Part shown: piece after piece, positions 36,668 through 46,726 of the stretch
How the letters are laid out: every line of letters starts with the position of its first letter
Position numbering within the stretch: the first letter of the stretch is position 1
Assembly: GCA_023411795.1 (NCBI GenBank)
Contig: JAEYOK010000016.1
Coordinates: 186,001 to 250,000, forward strand
From: Bacillota bacterium
Lineage (GTDB): Bacteria; Bacillota; Clostridia; DSM-8532
Direction of reading: 5' to 3'
DNA: 64,000 nucleotides
Notes under the pieces: model-generated
The model's input: the letters and a program-made list of their open reading frames with translations, nothing else
What the model was told of the DNA's origin: nothing
The model's database searches: none
Translations under genes and position numbers: made by a program

Positions 36668-38609
36668 TAAAGGAATTTTTATAAATAATATTAAGAGGTT
36701 CTGGCTTATCACCTTTGCTTACACTTTTTCTATGTTTATATTTATAATGGGTTACTTAAACTCGCTAACAAGGCAGGTTAGCAGGACAACTGAAATAGAA
36801 ATATTAAATAATTTAGGGAAGAGAATATTTGATACAAGTGATTTAATGATGGTGTTTTTCGGATTATTTCCAATAGTCGCAGCACTGGCAGTGTTCTCAT
36901 ATATGCATTTTCAGAAAAACACAACGATGGTTCATTCCTTGCCGGTTACCCGTTCAACTTTATTTGTGACCAATTATCTTTCAGGGTTATTTATTGTAAG
37001 CTTTCCGCTTCTTATTAATAGTTTGATTTTGGTGGTTGCAGAAGCAATTGCGGGCCTACCCGACATTACTTATACATGGATGTGGCTTGGTATAAACCTT
37101 GTATTGACATTACTATTTTATAACTTCGCTGTATTTGCAGGTATGTTTACCGGCCATATTGGAGCGCAAGCTATATTCTTTTATATACTTAATTTTCTGG
37201 CTCTTTTTCTCGAACGTGTAATTGTTAGTATTTTCGGAAACTTTTTATTTGGCTATATATCCAATGATTCGTTATCAGTTTTTAAAGCTTGGTCTCCTCT
37301 TGATTATTTGAACACTTTCTACAGAGATTTTCAAAACGATAGGGGAAAATTGTTAGTCCTAGTCGGATATTTTATTGCAGGTATTATCTTCTTAGTGTCA
37401 AGTTACTACCTGTACAAGAAAAGGCATATGGAGGTTGCCACAGATGTAATCAGCTTTTCTTTTGTCAAACCGATTTTTAAGTATAGTGTCGCTTTTTGTT
37501 CTGCTGCACTTATAGGAAATATTATCATTAGTATCCTTGATATAAACCAAAATCTTGCCGCACATATCATTACTTACTTAATAGGGGGCTTTGTCGGATA
37601 CTTTGCCGCTGAGATGCTTATGCGAAAAACTTTTAGGGTCTTTAAAGCATATAAGGGTTATTTAGTATTCGCACTCGTTTTATCATTGTTACTTTGCAGC
37701 ATAGATTTTGACTTGTATGGTTATGAGCGTAAAATTCCTCAGGACAGTAAAGTAGAAATTATAGGTGTGAGCACATCCTCTGACCCCCTTATGAGAGTTG
37801 CAGTTAAACCGGAGGATTATAATCCTGAAAAACATGGGTATCTTATCCCTACTCAGGATTATCGCGGGAAATCCACCGGCTTTTACAACGATTCTTCAGA
37901 GGTTCTAAGCGAAGAACAGGTTCAGTGGCTTCGTGAATCCTTACCCGGAGTTTTTGAGAATCGTGAGGTAATTACAAAAGCAAGGCAGATTCATTCCTAT
38001 ATTGTAAAAAATGAAAGTCTATTTAAAGAAAATGAAAAACTAAGAAGAAATGATGCCTATGGGCAGAACGCCGATTCTTTTCAAAATAGAAACATCTATT
38101 TCTTATATAAACTTGAGGATGGTTCTTTACTTGAAAGACAGTACAGCCTGCTAACATATGAGGGTAATACGGAGCTTGATAATTTACTGAGAGAGTATAT
38201 TTCTTTGCCCGGTGTAAGAGAAAGATATGAACCTATCTTAGTAACAAATGCTGAGGATATATACGCCATTTGGGTGAGTTTTGAAACTAAGGATGGGCAT
38301 TATCAGGATTTTGAAATAACTAATAATATACAAGATTTTCTAGACGTTTACAAAAGTGAATTTATTGCAGAGGATCCTTTGAAAAGCATGTACAAAGAAA
38401 GTGAAGAATATGACTACGATGTGAACATCAGAATTGAGTTCAAAGATGAGCTTTTAAACAGAAATGGATTTCATTACAAGGAGCTTTACAAAGGTTTTAG
38501 TAACACTCTTAATTACCTTGTAGAAAAAGGAGTTTTTGAGCTTGAAAACCTCATGCCAAGAGAGTTTTATCGTAAAGACATCCCTGCCGCAGAATCCGTT
38601 TATAAGTAA
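36642..38609 (+). CDS. ABC transporter permease with a large C-terminal domain
   Basis: A 655-residue membrane protein with about ten hydrophobic segments in the first 370 residues (ABC-2 type permease; HFQKNTTMVHSLPVTR is a typical loop). A soluble, probably extracytoplasmic region of about 280 residues follows, of the kind classed as DUF6449. ATG 36642 is chosen because GGAGG lies eight bases upstream; its first 26 bases overlap the ATPase gene in another frame. It is the partner of the ATPase. A strong terminator follows at 38646. Confidence 0.85.
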   Translation: MPLKTSYFNKGIFINNIKRFWLITFAYTFSMFIFIMGYLNSLTRQVSRTTEIEILNNLGKRIFDTSDLMMVFFGLFPIVAALAVFSYMHFQKNTTMVHSLPVTRSTLFVTNYLSGLFIVSFPLLINSLILVVAEAIAGLPDITYTWMWLGINLVLTLLFYNFAVFAGMFTGHIGAQAIFFYILNFLALFLERVIVSIFGNFLFGYISNDSLSVFKAWSPLDYLNTFYRDFQNDRGKLLVLVGYFIAGIIFLVSSYYLYKKRHMEVATDVISFSFVKPIFKYSVAFCSAALIGNIIISILDINQNLAAHIITYLIGGFVGYFAAEMLMRKTFRVFKAYKGYLVFALVLSLLLCSIDFDLYGYERKIPQDSKVEIIGVSTSSDPLMRVAVKPEDYNPEKHGYLIPTQDYRGKSTGFYNDSSEVLSEEQVQWLRESLPGVFENREVITKARQIHSYIVKNESLFKENEKLRRNDAYGQNADSFQNRNIYFLYKLEDGSLLERQYSLLTYEGNTELDNLLREYISLPGVRERYEPILVTNAEDIYAIWVSFETKDGHYQDFEITNNIQDFLDVYKSEFIAEDPLKSMYKESEEYDYDVNIRIEFKDELLNRNGFHYKELYKGFSNTLNYLVEKGVFELENLMPREFYRKDIPAAESVYK

Positions 38610-38645
38610 GGGTACTAAAGGAAAATCATGATAAATAGATATAGT

Positions 38646-38693
38646 GATGCTCTTCGCTTTAGGTTGAAACCCTAAACCGGGGAGCATTTTTTT
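38646..38693 (+). terminator. Rho-independent terminator of the GntR-ABC operon
   Basis: ATGCTC and TTTAGG on the left arm pair with CCTAAA and GAGCAT on the right, with an internal loop, followed by seven T. It ends the operon before the spore photoproduct lyase gene. Confidence 0.85.
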
Positions 38694-38769
38694 GTCTTTA
38701 AAAATAAATGATGCTTACCCCAATATTATCTTAGCATTTTGGAAAACTACATTATTAGGAGGGATTAAA

Positions 38770-39768
38770 ATGAACATGAGCTTTGATAAGGTCTATTATG
38801 AGCCCAATGTACTTGATTATGAATTGGGAAAAAAGCTACAGATTAAATATAAGGATTTATCCTGGGTGGAAATAGAGAGCCATAACCGCATACCGGAGCT
38901 GACTGCGGCTGAAAACCGAGACTTCCCAAAGTTAAAGAGACTGCTAATTATCGGTACCAGAAAAACACACAAGTATGTGTCTAACCATAAGGTTTCCGAT
39001 TGGTTGGTGCCATATACATCATCGGGTTGTCGGGCGATGTGTCTATATTGCTATTTGGTGTGTAATTATAATAAATGTTCCTATCTTCGCCTGTTTGTTA
39101 ACCGGGAACAAATGCTGGACAAACTTCTCAAAAAATCTTACGAGGCTGAGCCTCAAACCTTTGAGATTGGCAGCAATAGTGATTTAATATTGGAAAACAC
39201 CATAACAGATAATCTTATCTATACTATTGAGCGCTTTGCCAGGGAAGGTCGGGGGCACCTAACATTTCCGACTAAATTCGATATGGTAAAACCATTACTT
39301 AACTTGGAACACAAAGGTAAAACAATATTCCGAATGAGTGTTAACCCAAAAGAGGTAATCCAACGTATTGAGTTGGGAACCTCACAGCTGGAACATAGAA
39401 TTAAGGCTCTTAATGATGTCGCACAAGCCGGATATCCTGTGGGTTTACTTATTGCACCCGTCATTCTTATTTCTGACTGGAAGATGCGGTATGGAGAATT
39501 AATTGAACAGCTTGCTGATGAATTAAGTGAGAAGGTTAAAAAAGAAGGTTTTATTGAGATTATTCTTATGACATATAGCTTCGTGCACAATGCTATAAAC
39601 ACCGAAGCTTTTCCAAATGCAGTGATTCTTTTGGACCGGGAGAATATGACCGGTCGTGGGCGTGGCAAATATAGCTATCGAAACGATGTTAGAGCAGAAG
39701 CTGAAGCTTTTTTACGAGAAAAGCTGTCACAACACTTAGGAACAATGCCAATTTGGTATATATCGTAA
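38770..39768 (+). CDS. splB: Spore photoproduct lyase
   Basis: A 332-residue radical SAM enzyme that repairs the thymine dimer formed in UV-irradiated spore DNA. The iron-sulfur motif CRAMCLYC (CxxxCxxC) and the following CNYNKCSY block at about 86-105 match SplB, and the length is right. ATG 38770 is chosen because AGGAGG lies seven bases upstream; an upstream TTG at 38692 falls in the terminator. It is direct evidence that the organism makes endospores. splA is not adjacent. Confidence 0.92.
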   Translation: MNMSFDKVYYEPNVLDYELGKKLQIKYKDLSWVEIESHNRIPELTAAENRDFPKLKRLLIIGTRKTHKYVSNHKVSDWLVPYTSSGCRAMCLYCYLVCNYNKCSYLRLFVNREQMLDKLLKKSYEAEPQTFEIGSNSDLILENTITDNLIYTIERFAREGRGHLTFPTKFDMVKPLLNLEHKGKTIFRMSVNPKEVIQRIELGTSQLEHRIKALNDVAQAGYPVGLLIAPVILISDWKMRYGELIEQLADELSEKVKKEGFIEIILMTYSFVHNAINTEAFPNAVILLDRENMTGRGRGKYSYRNDVRAEAEAFLREKLSQHLGTMPIWYIS

Positions 39769-39928
39769 CTGTAAAAGCATAAATCTTCTCCAAAAAGAAA
39801 CAGATGAATTCCTGTTATTATAATTATAGTATCAGGTTGAATCGAGACTATAGTATAATATACTTAATGGTCTTTTAATGAAAATTGCAAGTTAAAAGAT
39901 GTGAATTAAAAGGAAAGGTTTATGGTAA

Positions 39929-41677
39929 ATGCGAAAAACGAAAATTATATGTACCCTTGGTCCTGTTGTAGAGGACGAACAGACATTAAAAAGACTTATT
40001 GAAGAAGGCATGGATGTTGCAAGACTGAATTTTTCCCATGGCAGCCACGAGGAGCATTTAAAACGCGTTAATGCGTTAAAAAAAGTCCGGAAAGAGTTGG
40101 GAAAGCCAATTGCATTACTTTTAGACACAAAAGGCCCCGAAATAAGGCTTGGCCGATTTGAAGAAGGTAGCGTGGCGCTTAATACCGGTGATATATTCAC
40201 TTTGACAACTGAAGAATTCTTGGGCACAAAAGAGAAGGTTTCAGTTTCATATAAAAACTTACCTCAAGTTGCTAAAAAGGGCACCAGAATACTCATAGAT
40301 GACGGACTTGTAGAGCTTATTGTACATGATTTAACAGAGACAGATGTTATCTGCGAGGTTATGAATGGCGGTGTCATAAAGGATAAAAAAAGTCTCAATG
40401 TTCCGGGTATTAAGCTGGATATGCCGTACCTGAGTGCTAAGGATGTTGAGGATATTAAGTTTGCAGTCAAGCATGATTTTGATTATATAGCAGCATCCTT
40501 TACGAGAACGGCCACAGATATTATTGATATAAAAAAGCTTCTCGAGGAAAACGGAGGCCAAAACATCCAAATCATTGCTAAAATTGAGAACGGCGAAGGT
40601 GTGGAGAATATTGATGAAATTCTTATGGCCAGCGATGGCATAATGGTTGCTCGAGGTGATATGGGAGTAGAGATAGACTATAATGAGCTACCCAGAATTC
40701 AGAAGCTACTGATTAAGAAAGCAATGATTCATGGCAAGAAATCTATTACCGCAACACAGATGCTTGACTCTATGATTGTCAAACCAAGACCTACCAGAGC
40801 AGAAATCAGCGACGTTGCAAATGCTATTTATGACGGAACAAGTGCTATTATGCTTTCAGGGGAGACATCAATAGGAAAGTATCCTGTTGAAAGTGTCAGA
40901 ACAATGGCCAAAATAGCTGAGAGTACTGAAGCAGCTATACATTATAAGAAGCGCTTTCACCAAATTGAACTCACAGAGTCCATTTCAAATGTTACCAATG
41001 CTATTAGCCACGCTACCTGTACTACTGCTCATGATTTGGATGCGGCTGCAATTATTACTCTTACCGTATCGGGAACCACTGCACGCATGATATCCAAATT
41101 CCGGCCTGAGTGCACCATTATTGGATGTACTACAAGCGAGAAAGTATTCCGACAATTATCAATGTCCTGGGGTGTAGTTCCTGTCTTGTTTGAAGAAAAG
41201 AAGACCAGTGATGAACTTTTTGAGCATGCTGTAGAGAAGGCAGTAGAGAGGGGATTGGTAAAAAGTGGGGATTTGGTTGTACTGACAGCAGGATTGCCCC
41301 TCGGAATTCCAGGCATGACAAATATCCTAAAAGTTCATATAGTGGGAGATATCCTTTTGAAAGGAATCGGGATTACTCAAAAATCTACGGTGGGAACGCT
41401 ATGCGTGTGTAAGAGTGAAGAAGAAGCTCTAGCAAATTTTAACGGTGGAGAAATACTTGTTATACCTGAAACCAGTAATAAACTAATGAGCATTTTAAGA
41501 AGAGCCAAGGGTATTATTACAGAGAAAGGTGATATAACATCTCATACAGCAATTGTAGGATTAAGTCTCGATATACCTGTCATCTGCGGAGCTGAGCATG
41601 CTACCGAGGTCTTAAGAAGTGGTATAACCGTTACCTTGGATGCCGGTACCGGCACAGTATATTCAGGAGTTAAATGA
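39929..41677 (+). CDS. pyk: Pyruvate kinase with C-terminal PEP-utilizer domain
   Basis: A 582-residue enzyme converting phosphoenolpyruvate and ADP to pyruvate and ATP. It begins MRKTKIICTLGP. The catalytic region includes LNFSHGSHEEH, and MVARGDMGVEI and ATQMLDSM lie in the barrel. A C-terminal PEP-utilizer mobile domain, about residues 495-582, with KGDITSHTAIVG, is the extra domain seen in Bacillus and many Clostridia. In those enzymes the phospho-histidine equivalent is usually not functional. Monocistronic and convergent with the cupin gene. Confidence 0.96.
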   Translation: MRKTKIICTLGPVVEDEQTLKRLIEEGMDVARLNFSHGSHEEHLKRVNALKKVRKELGKPIALLLDTKGPEIRLGRFEEGSVALNTGDIFTLTTEEFLGTKEKVSVSYKNLPQVAKKGTRILIDDGLVELIVHDLTETDVICEVMNGGVIKDKKSLNVPGIKLDMPYLSAKDVEDIKFAVKHDFDYIAASFTRTATDIIDIKKLLEENGGQNIQIIAKIENGEGVENIDEILMASDGIMVARGDMGVEIDYNELPRIQKLLIKKAMIHGKKSITATQMLDSMIVKPRPTRAEISDVANAIYDGTSAIMLSGETSIGKYPVESVRTMAKIAESTEAAIHYKKRFHQIELTESISNVTNAISHATCTTAHDLDAAAIITLTVSGTTARMISKFRPECTIIGCTTSEKVFRQLSMSWGVVPVLFEEKKTSDELFEHAVEKAVERGLVKSGDLVVLTAGLPLGIPGMTNILKVHIVGDILLKGIGITQKSTVGTLCVCKSEEEALANFNGGEILVIPETSNKLMSILRRAKGIITEKGDITSHTAIVGLSLDIPVICGAEHATEVLRSGITVTLDAGTGTVYSGVK

Positions 41678-41704
41678 AATAAGGCTTGCACCTACCTCCA
41701 TTTC

Positions 41705-41744
41705 AAAAAACAGATGGTTACCCCTTTGGATTAACCATCTGTTT
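41705..41744 (-). terminator. Terminator between pyk and the cupin gene
   Basis: AAACAGATGGTTA (41708-41720) and TAACCATCTGTTT (41732-41744) form a perfect 13-bp stem with an 11-base loop. On the minus strand it runs into a T tract (41710-41705), ending the cupin transcript. It may also serve pyk on the other strand. Confidence 0.85.
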
Positions 41745-41766
41745 GATTCTGTTACCATCTATTTTT

Positions 41767-42456
41767 CTAATGTCCGGTAGCCTGAGCGTCCGCTTTTGTG
41801 CGGTGGACTGTTCCGTGAGGATGCTGCGGAGGAGCATATATAGAGTACAGTTTGATTGGTATATTACCGGTGTTTATTAAGTTATGCCACGTACCGGCAG
41901 GTATGATAAAAGCAAATCCATCCTCAACATATGCCTGGAAATCCAGATGGTCCCTACTGTTGCCCATTAAAACCAGCCCTTGCCCTTGTTCGATACGCAA
42001 AAACTGGTCAACATCCGGATGCAATTCTAACCCTATGTCTTCACCGACATTAATGCTCATTAAGGTGAGCTGTAAGTGAGTGCCCGTCCATAAGGCTGTT
42101 CTGAAGTTGTTATTTTGCTTAGTTGCCTGCTCAATATTAACAGCGAAAGGTGCAGGCCCATAGTCAATCATACGTATTGCATCAGCATATTGATTTGATA
42201 TAGGTTTATAATCAGGAATATTATTAGGAAGATATGCCTGCATGCTTGCCTGCATATTTGCCTGCATATTATTAGGAAGATATGCATTCATATTTGCTGG
42301 CATATTCATGCTGTAGGGGTAGTTATACATATTGTTTGCATCATATGTGTTGTTTGGGTTAAATCTTTGTTGTTGGTCATAGAATGTATTATTTGGGTAT
42401 AATCTCTGTTGTCCGTCGTAATATGGAATAAAAGAAGTATTGTAATAATTGTTCAA
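41767..42456 (-). CDS. Cupin-domain protein with Asn/Tyr/Met-rich repetitive N-terminus
   Basis: A 229-residue protein. Residues 1-85 are low-complexity, rich in Asn, Tyr, Pro and Met, with repeats such as AYLPNNMQANMQ and AYLPNN. A cupin domain covers about 115-220 (LELHPDVDQFLRIEQGQG with FIIPAGTWHNLINTG), resembling the mannose-6-phosphate-isomerase-like cupins. The start codon appears to be TTG. Low-complexity N/Y/P segments of this kind occur on spore coat proteins, so a coat-associated role is possible but only inferred. Monocistronic with its own terminator. Confidence 0.75.
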   Translation of the reverse strand: MNNYYNTSFIPYYDGQQRLYPNNTFYDQQQRFNPNNTYDANNMYNYPYSMNMPANMNAYLPNNMQANMQASMQAYLPNNIPDYKPISNQYADAIRMIDYGPAPFAVNIEQATKQNNNFRTALWTGTHLQLTLMSINVGEDIGLELHPDVDQFLRIEQGQGLVLMGNSRDHLDFQAYVEDGFAFIIPAGTWHNLINTGNIPIKLYSIYAPPQHPHGTVHRTKADAQATGH

Positions 42457-42577
42457 AAAAGTCCATTCCTTTCATAAGCTTATCCAATCCATCTTATGAA
42501 TTTAAATGGGCTGGTGTTCTTATGATTCTTCATAGAATTTAAAATGGTTCAATAGCTAAGGCAGATATTTGTATTAA

Positions 42578-42630
42578 TATATAAAAGACAGCCTGCACTA
42601 ATTTTCTCTAAAGTGGGGCTGTCTTTTTCT
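42578..42630 (-). terminator. Terminator of the multiple-sugar ABC operon
   Basis: AAAAGACAGCC (42583-42593) pairs with GGCTGTCTTTT (42617-42627). On the minus strand it lies just after the permease stop and runs into TTTTATATATT. Confidence 0.8.
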
Positions 42631-42661
42631 TAAAATAATCTATGAAATATACTGATAAAAT

Positions 42662-43885
42662 CTAGCCAAGTCTGGACTTCGATTTTGAATACATATCAAA
42701 TGCAACGGCAAAGAGTACTATTAAGCCCTTTGCGACAGATTGCAAAAAGACATTTAAGCCTATTATAGACATACCGTTGTTCATGATACCCATTATAAAA
42801 GCGCCTACAACGGCCCCCCATATGGTTCCAACACCTCCGTATGCAGAAGCACCGCCTATAAAGCATGCACCTATTGCATCAAGCTCATAATTAGCTCCTA
42901 CATTTGGGGAAGCGGCCATCATTCTACCGGCTGTTACTACAGCTGCAACGCCTGCTAAAAGCCCCATATTTGAATAAACAAGAAACATCATTTTTTTAGT
43001 GTTGACTCCGGAGAGCTCTGCTGCCTTACTATTTCCACCCATAGCATAAATGTGTCGCCCAGGTATAGTCTTAGTCGCTACAAATGTATAAATTGCATAT
43101 AAAGCTGCCAGTAATATTAACATGATGGGTAAGCCTTCATCCATCGCCAGCCAGTAAGAAAAAATATTTATGATAATAAAGAATGAAATTACTTTTATAA
43201 TGACTGAACTTAATGATGCTACTTCGTATCCTCGAGCTTGTTTGCTTTTTCTGGTGGCAAACACAACCAATACATAAATGATGGATAAGGCCAATCCTGT
43301 GATAAGCATCGTTACATTTAAAAACTCAGGCTTATTTTGTAGTTTCAATAGATCGCCAATATGTAAAAAATCGGGGATGGTTTTTGGGGCTATGTCAGGA
43401 ACCGTGCCTGTCCCGATTGTAATATATAAACCGGAAAGCGGTAGGGTCTTACCGTTTAGTATTAAATTGTTAATGCCACGAAAAACAAGCATGCCCGCAA
43501 GTGTCGTAATAAATGGTGGCACTTTTACGACCGCTATCCAAAAGCCTTGCCACATTCCTGCCAAAAGACCTGTTATAAGACTGATAATGATAGATAGCCA
43601 AGAAGGTAAACCAAGTGTCGTTGTCATCAGACCAGACATAGCGCTGACCAGAGCGACCAGCGATCCGACTGAAAGGTCAACGTTACCACCTGTCAATATA
43701 CAAAACATCATTCCTATGGCCAGTATCAGCACATAGGCATTCTGTCTTACTAACATCGTTATGTTTCTTGGCCAGATAAGCTTGCCCCCGGTTATGAATC
43801 CAAAAAAGATCATAATGACAATCAGGGCAAAGATCATCCCGTATTGCCGTATATTACGGTTTATAAATTCCTTTATGCCCTTCAT
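42662..43885 (-). CDS. mmsB: Multiple-monosaccharide ABC transporter permease
   Basis: A 407-residue permease of the BPD_transp_2 family, longer than RbsC because of an insertion near the middle, as in XylH/GguB/MmsB. The conserved stretch GMMFCILTGGNVDLSVGS lies at about 58-75. It ends the operon, 3 bases after the ATPase gene. The substrate is probably xylose, arabinose, glucose or galactose by analogy with ChvE-GguAB. Confidence 0.9.
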   Translation of the reverse strand: MKGIKEFINRNIRQYGMIFALIVIMIFFGFITGGKLIWPRNITMLVRQNAYVLILAIGMMFCILTGGNVDLSVGSLVALVSAMSGLMTTTLGLPSWLSIIISLITGLLAGMWQGFWIAVVKVPPFITTLAGMLVFRGINNLILNGKTLPLSGLYITIGTGTVPDIAPKTIPDFLHIGDLLKLQNKPEFLNVTMLITGLALSIIYVLVVFATRKSKQARGYEVASLSSVIIKVISFFIIINIFSYWLAMDEGLPIMLILLAALYAIYTFVATKTIPGRHIYAMGGNSKAAELSGVNTKKMMFLVYSNMGLLAGVAAVVTAGRMMAASPNVGANYELDAIGACFIGGASAYGGVGTIWGAVVGAFIMGIMNNGMSIIGLNVFLQSVAKGLIVLFAVAFDMYSKSKSRLG

Positions 43886-43888
43886 ATA

Positions 43889-45430
43889 TTACCTCCTATT
43901 ACTCTGTTCACTTCTTATTATTGTGGACATGATAGCTTCCTGGCTTGCTTCGCTGGTCATCATCTCACCAACGACACACCCCTCACTTAAGATGTACAAA
44001 CGATCAGTAATTCCCAGTATCTCGGGTAGCTCCGAAGAAATCATGATTATACATTTTCCTTCCTGTGCTAACTGTAAGATGATTTTGTATATCTCATATT
44101 TAGCGCCCACATCGATTCCCCTTGTAGGTTCGTCGAGTATCAGCACATCGGGGGAGGTAAACACCCATTTACTGAGAACCACCTTTTGTTGGTTTCCTCC
44201 TGAAAGATTACCTGCTTTTTGAAACACACTTGAAGACTTTATGTTGAATCGATTTTTGTAATCTTTTCCGACAATGATTTCCTCATCTTCATTTACAACA
44301 AAACCCTTGGTAATTCTTTTTAAATTAGCCAAGCTGATGTTTCTTTTAATATCCTGAATATGAACCAACCCTGCCGTTTTTCTATCTTCAGTGACATAAG
44401 CTAATCCATTTTCTATTGCCTGTCCAATATTGTTCAGTGTTATCTCTTTTCCATCCTTGATAAGCGTACCACTTATCTTTGTGCCGTATGCTTTACCGAA
44501 TACGCTCATTGCAAGCTCTGTTCTTCCGGCACCCATGAGACCGGCAAGTCCAACTATTTCACCTTTTCTAAACTGCATATTTACATTGTTTATAATAATC
44601 CTTTCCTCATTAAGAGGGTCGTGAACCACCCAGTTTTTTATTTCGAAGCCGACCTCACCGATATTCGGTATATGCTTAGGGAAACGATCCGTAAGCTCTC
44701 GACCTACCATTCCATTTATTATACGGCTTTCACTGATAGGCTCAGTGTTATCCAGTGTCTCTATTGTCTCTCCGTCTCTAAGGATAGTTATGCTGTTAGC
44801 AATTTTTATTACTTCGTGAATTTTGTGCGAAATCATTATACACGTCATACCATGCTCTTTATTAAGAGTCTGTAAAAGCTCGAGAAGATGATCGGAATCT
44901 TCGTCATTTAGAGCTGCTGTCGGTTCATCTAATATCAGTAGTTCGCAATTTTTTGACAAAGCTTTAGATATCTCCACAAGTTGCTGCTTGCCAACGCCAA
45001 TGTTCTTTACCTGAGCTGTATATTTTTCCTTAAGACCAACTCTTTTCATAAGGTTGACAGCTTCTTTTTTTGTTTCATCCCAGTTGATTATACCGTTTTT
45101 CGCTCTTTCGTTACCTAAAAAAATATTTTCAGCGATAGTCATGTAAGGGCTTAATGCCAGCTCCTGATGAATTATGGCTATTCCCAATGTTTCACTATCG
45201 CGGATGTTTTTAAATCTGCATTCAGAACCCTTGTAGATGATGTCGCCGGTATATGAACCATAGGGATAAATACCACTTAGAACATTCATAAGTGTAGATT
45301 TTCCAGCCCCATTTTCTCCAACCAGAGCGTGTATTTCACCCTTTTTCACTTTAAAAGTGACATTGCTAAGAGCGGTGACACCAGGAAACTTTTTAGTTAT
45401 ATTTTCCATTTGAAGAATATATTCCGACAT
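43889..45430 (-). CDS. mmsA: Multiple-monosaccharide ABC transporter ATP-binding protein
   Basis: A 513-residue tandem ATPase: GENGAGKSTLMNVLSG and LDEPTAALNDEDS in the first domain, GLMGAGRTE with LSGGNQQKV and LDEPTRGIDVG in the second. It is of the GguA/XylG type. ATG 45430 is chosen because AAGGAG lies six bases upstream; the longer frame to 45529 runs through the intercistronic hairpin. It follows chvE after that hairpin. Confidence 0.92.
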   Translation of the reverse strand: MSEYILQMENITKKFPGVTALSNVTFKVKKGEIHALVGENGAGKSTLMNVLSGIYPYGSYTGDIIYKGSECRFKNIRDSETLGIAIIHQELALSPYMTIAENIFLGNERAKNGIINWDETKKEAVNLMKRVGLKEKYTAQVKNIGVGKQQLVEISKALSKNCELLILDEPTAALNDEDSDHLLELLQTLNKEHGMTCIMISHKIHEVIKIANSITILRDGETIETLDNTEPISESRIINGMVGRELTDRFPKHIPNIGEVGFEIKNWVVHDPLNEERIIINNVNMQFRKGEIVGLAGLMGAGRTELAMSVFGKAYGTKISGTLIKDGKEITLNNIGQAIENGLAYVTEDRKTAGLVHIQDIKRNISLANLKRITKGFVVNEDEEIIVGKDYKNRFNIKSSSVFQKAGNLSGGNQQKVVLSKWVFTSPDVLILDEPTRGIDVGAKYEIYKIILQLAQEGKCIIMISSELPEILGITDRLYILSEGCVVGEMMTSEASQEAIMSTIIRSEQSNRR

Positions 45431-45486
45431 TGTCTGCTCCTTCAACTGAGGCAGCCATTGCCTCACAATAGCGTACTCCATTATCA

Positions 45487-45517
45487 GAAATGGCGGCAGC
45501 ATAGCTGCCGCCATTTC
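45487..45517 (-). other. Intercistronic stem-loop after the chvE-like gene
   Basis: GAAATGGCGGCAGC and GCTGCCGCCATTTC form a perfect 14-bp, GC-rich stem with a 3-base loop, 12 bases after the binding-protein stop. No U-tract follows on the minus strand, so it is probably an RNase-blocking 3' stabiliser. Confidence 0.85.
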
Positions 45518-45529
45518 AAAATAAAACAT

Positions 45530-46612
45530 TTAGTTTGCGTCGGGTATATCTGATAATTCATAGTATTTGCTGTCTACGAGCAACGCTTTCCAGTTGTCCT
45601 TGTTTGCAAACTTAATTTCGCAGTTAAATGACGGAACTTTAATTACGCCGTTATCATATTCGGTATTTACAGGTACTGTTTTTCCAGCAAGAATAGCATC
45701 TGTCATAGCGATAACTTGTTCAGCAAGGATTCTGGTATCCTTGAAGATTGACATCGACTGTTCTCCGCGGATAATTTGGCCTACATTAATCTTGTCGCAA
45801 TCCTGACCGGTGAGTACAGGGAAGGGTTTGCTACCAGAGCCGTATCCTGCTGACTTCAGGGAAGCTACGATACCCTGTGCAAGGCTATCATTAGGTGAAA
45901 GGACAACGTCGATGTTTCCGTCTGCATAATAAGCAGTCAGAAGGTTATCCATTCTGTCTTGTGCTCCCTTTGATTCCCAGTTTGTAATAGCAATCTGGTC
46001 GGGGAATTTAGTCTGGCCGGATTTAACAACAAGCACACCGTTGTCTATGTACTTTTGCAGAACGTCCATGGCACCTTTGTTAAACAGTCCCGCATTATTA
46101 TCGCCAGGGTCACCACCGAAGCATTCCATATAGAATGGGCCCTTTTCGCCTTTGTCAAGCTTAAGTGCGCTTTCAATAAATTCTCCCTGCATTTTACCAA
46201 CACCATAATTATCGAATGTAGCATAGTAGTCGCATTTATCAGTATTAGTTATAAGTCTGTCATAAGCTATTACAGGTATCTTTGCTTTTTTTGCCTGCTC
46301 AAGAACTCCGCCTAATGCACCACCGTCTATTGAGGCTATTACGAGAACGTCAACTCCCTGAGTGATTTGGTTTTCAATTTGGCTATTCTGCACATCCTGC
46401 TTGTTGTCTGCATACTGAAGATCAACCTTGTATCCTTTTGCTTCAAGAGCGGCTTTAACATTGGTGCCGTCTTCGTTCCATCTCTGGAGTGATTTAGTAG
46501 GCATTGTGACTCCAACTGTTAATCCTTTTTTTCCTGTGCCACAAGCTGCCAAAGAGAAGAGCATAAGTAGAACTAAAGCAATTGACAATAGTCTTTTCAG
46601 GTGTTTTTTCAT
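45530..46612 (-). CDS. chvE: Multiple-sugar-binding lipoprotein, ChvE-like
   Basis: A 360-residue Peripla_BP_4 protein with lipobox SLAAC (Cys at about 24). VGVTMPTKSLQRWNEDG, IAYDRLI and PVLTGQDCD are typical of ChvE/XylF-type proteins that bind glucose, galactose, arabinose or xylose. It is first in the transporter operon; the 150 bases upstream contain a hairpin from the preceding gene. Confidence 0.92.
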   Translation of the reverse strand: MKKHLKRLLSIALVLLMLFSLAACGTGKKGLTVGVTMPTKSLQRWNEDGTNVKAALEAKGYKVDLQYADNKQDVQNSQIENQITQGVDVLVIASIDGGALGGVLEQAKKAKIPVIAYDRLITNTDKCDYYATFDNYGVGKMQGEFIESALKLDKGEKGPFYMECFGGDPGDNNAGLFNKGAMDVLQKYIDNGVLVVKSGQTKFPDQIAITNWESKGAQDRMDNLLTAYYADGNIDVVLSPNDSLAQGIVASLKSAGYGSGSKPFPVLTGQDCDKINVGQIIRGEQSMSIFKDTRILAEQVIAMTDAILAGKTVPVNTEYDNGVIKVPSFNCEIKFANKDNWKALLVDSKYYELSDIPDAN

Positions 46613-46726
46613 AAAATTCCCTCCTGAGATTTTTATTGGTTATGTACAAACTATAGCATGAAGATAATAGCAATAATTTACGAATTGCTTTACTTTTTTT
46701 TCCTTTAGGAAATATTTATTCTTCAA

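Noticed and set aside
39929..41677. Pyruvate kinase C-terminal domain as an unusual fusion
   Set aside because: The PEP-utilizer extra domain is common in Firmicute pyruvate kinases.
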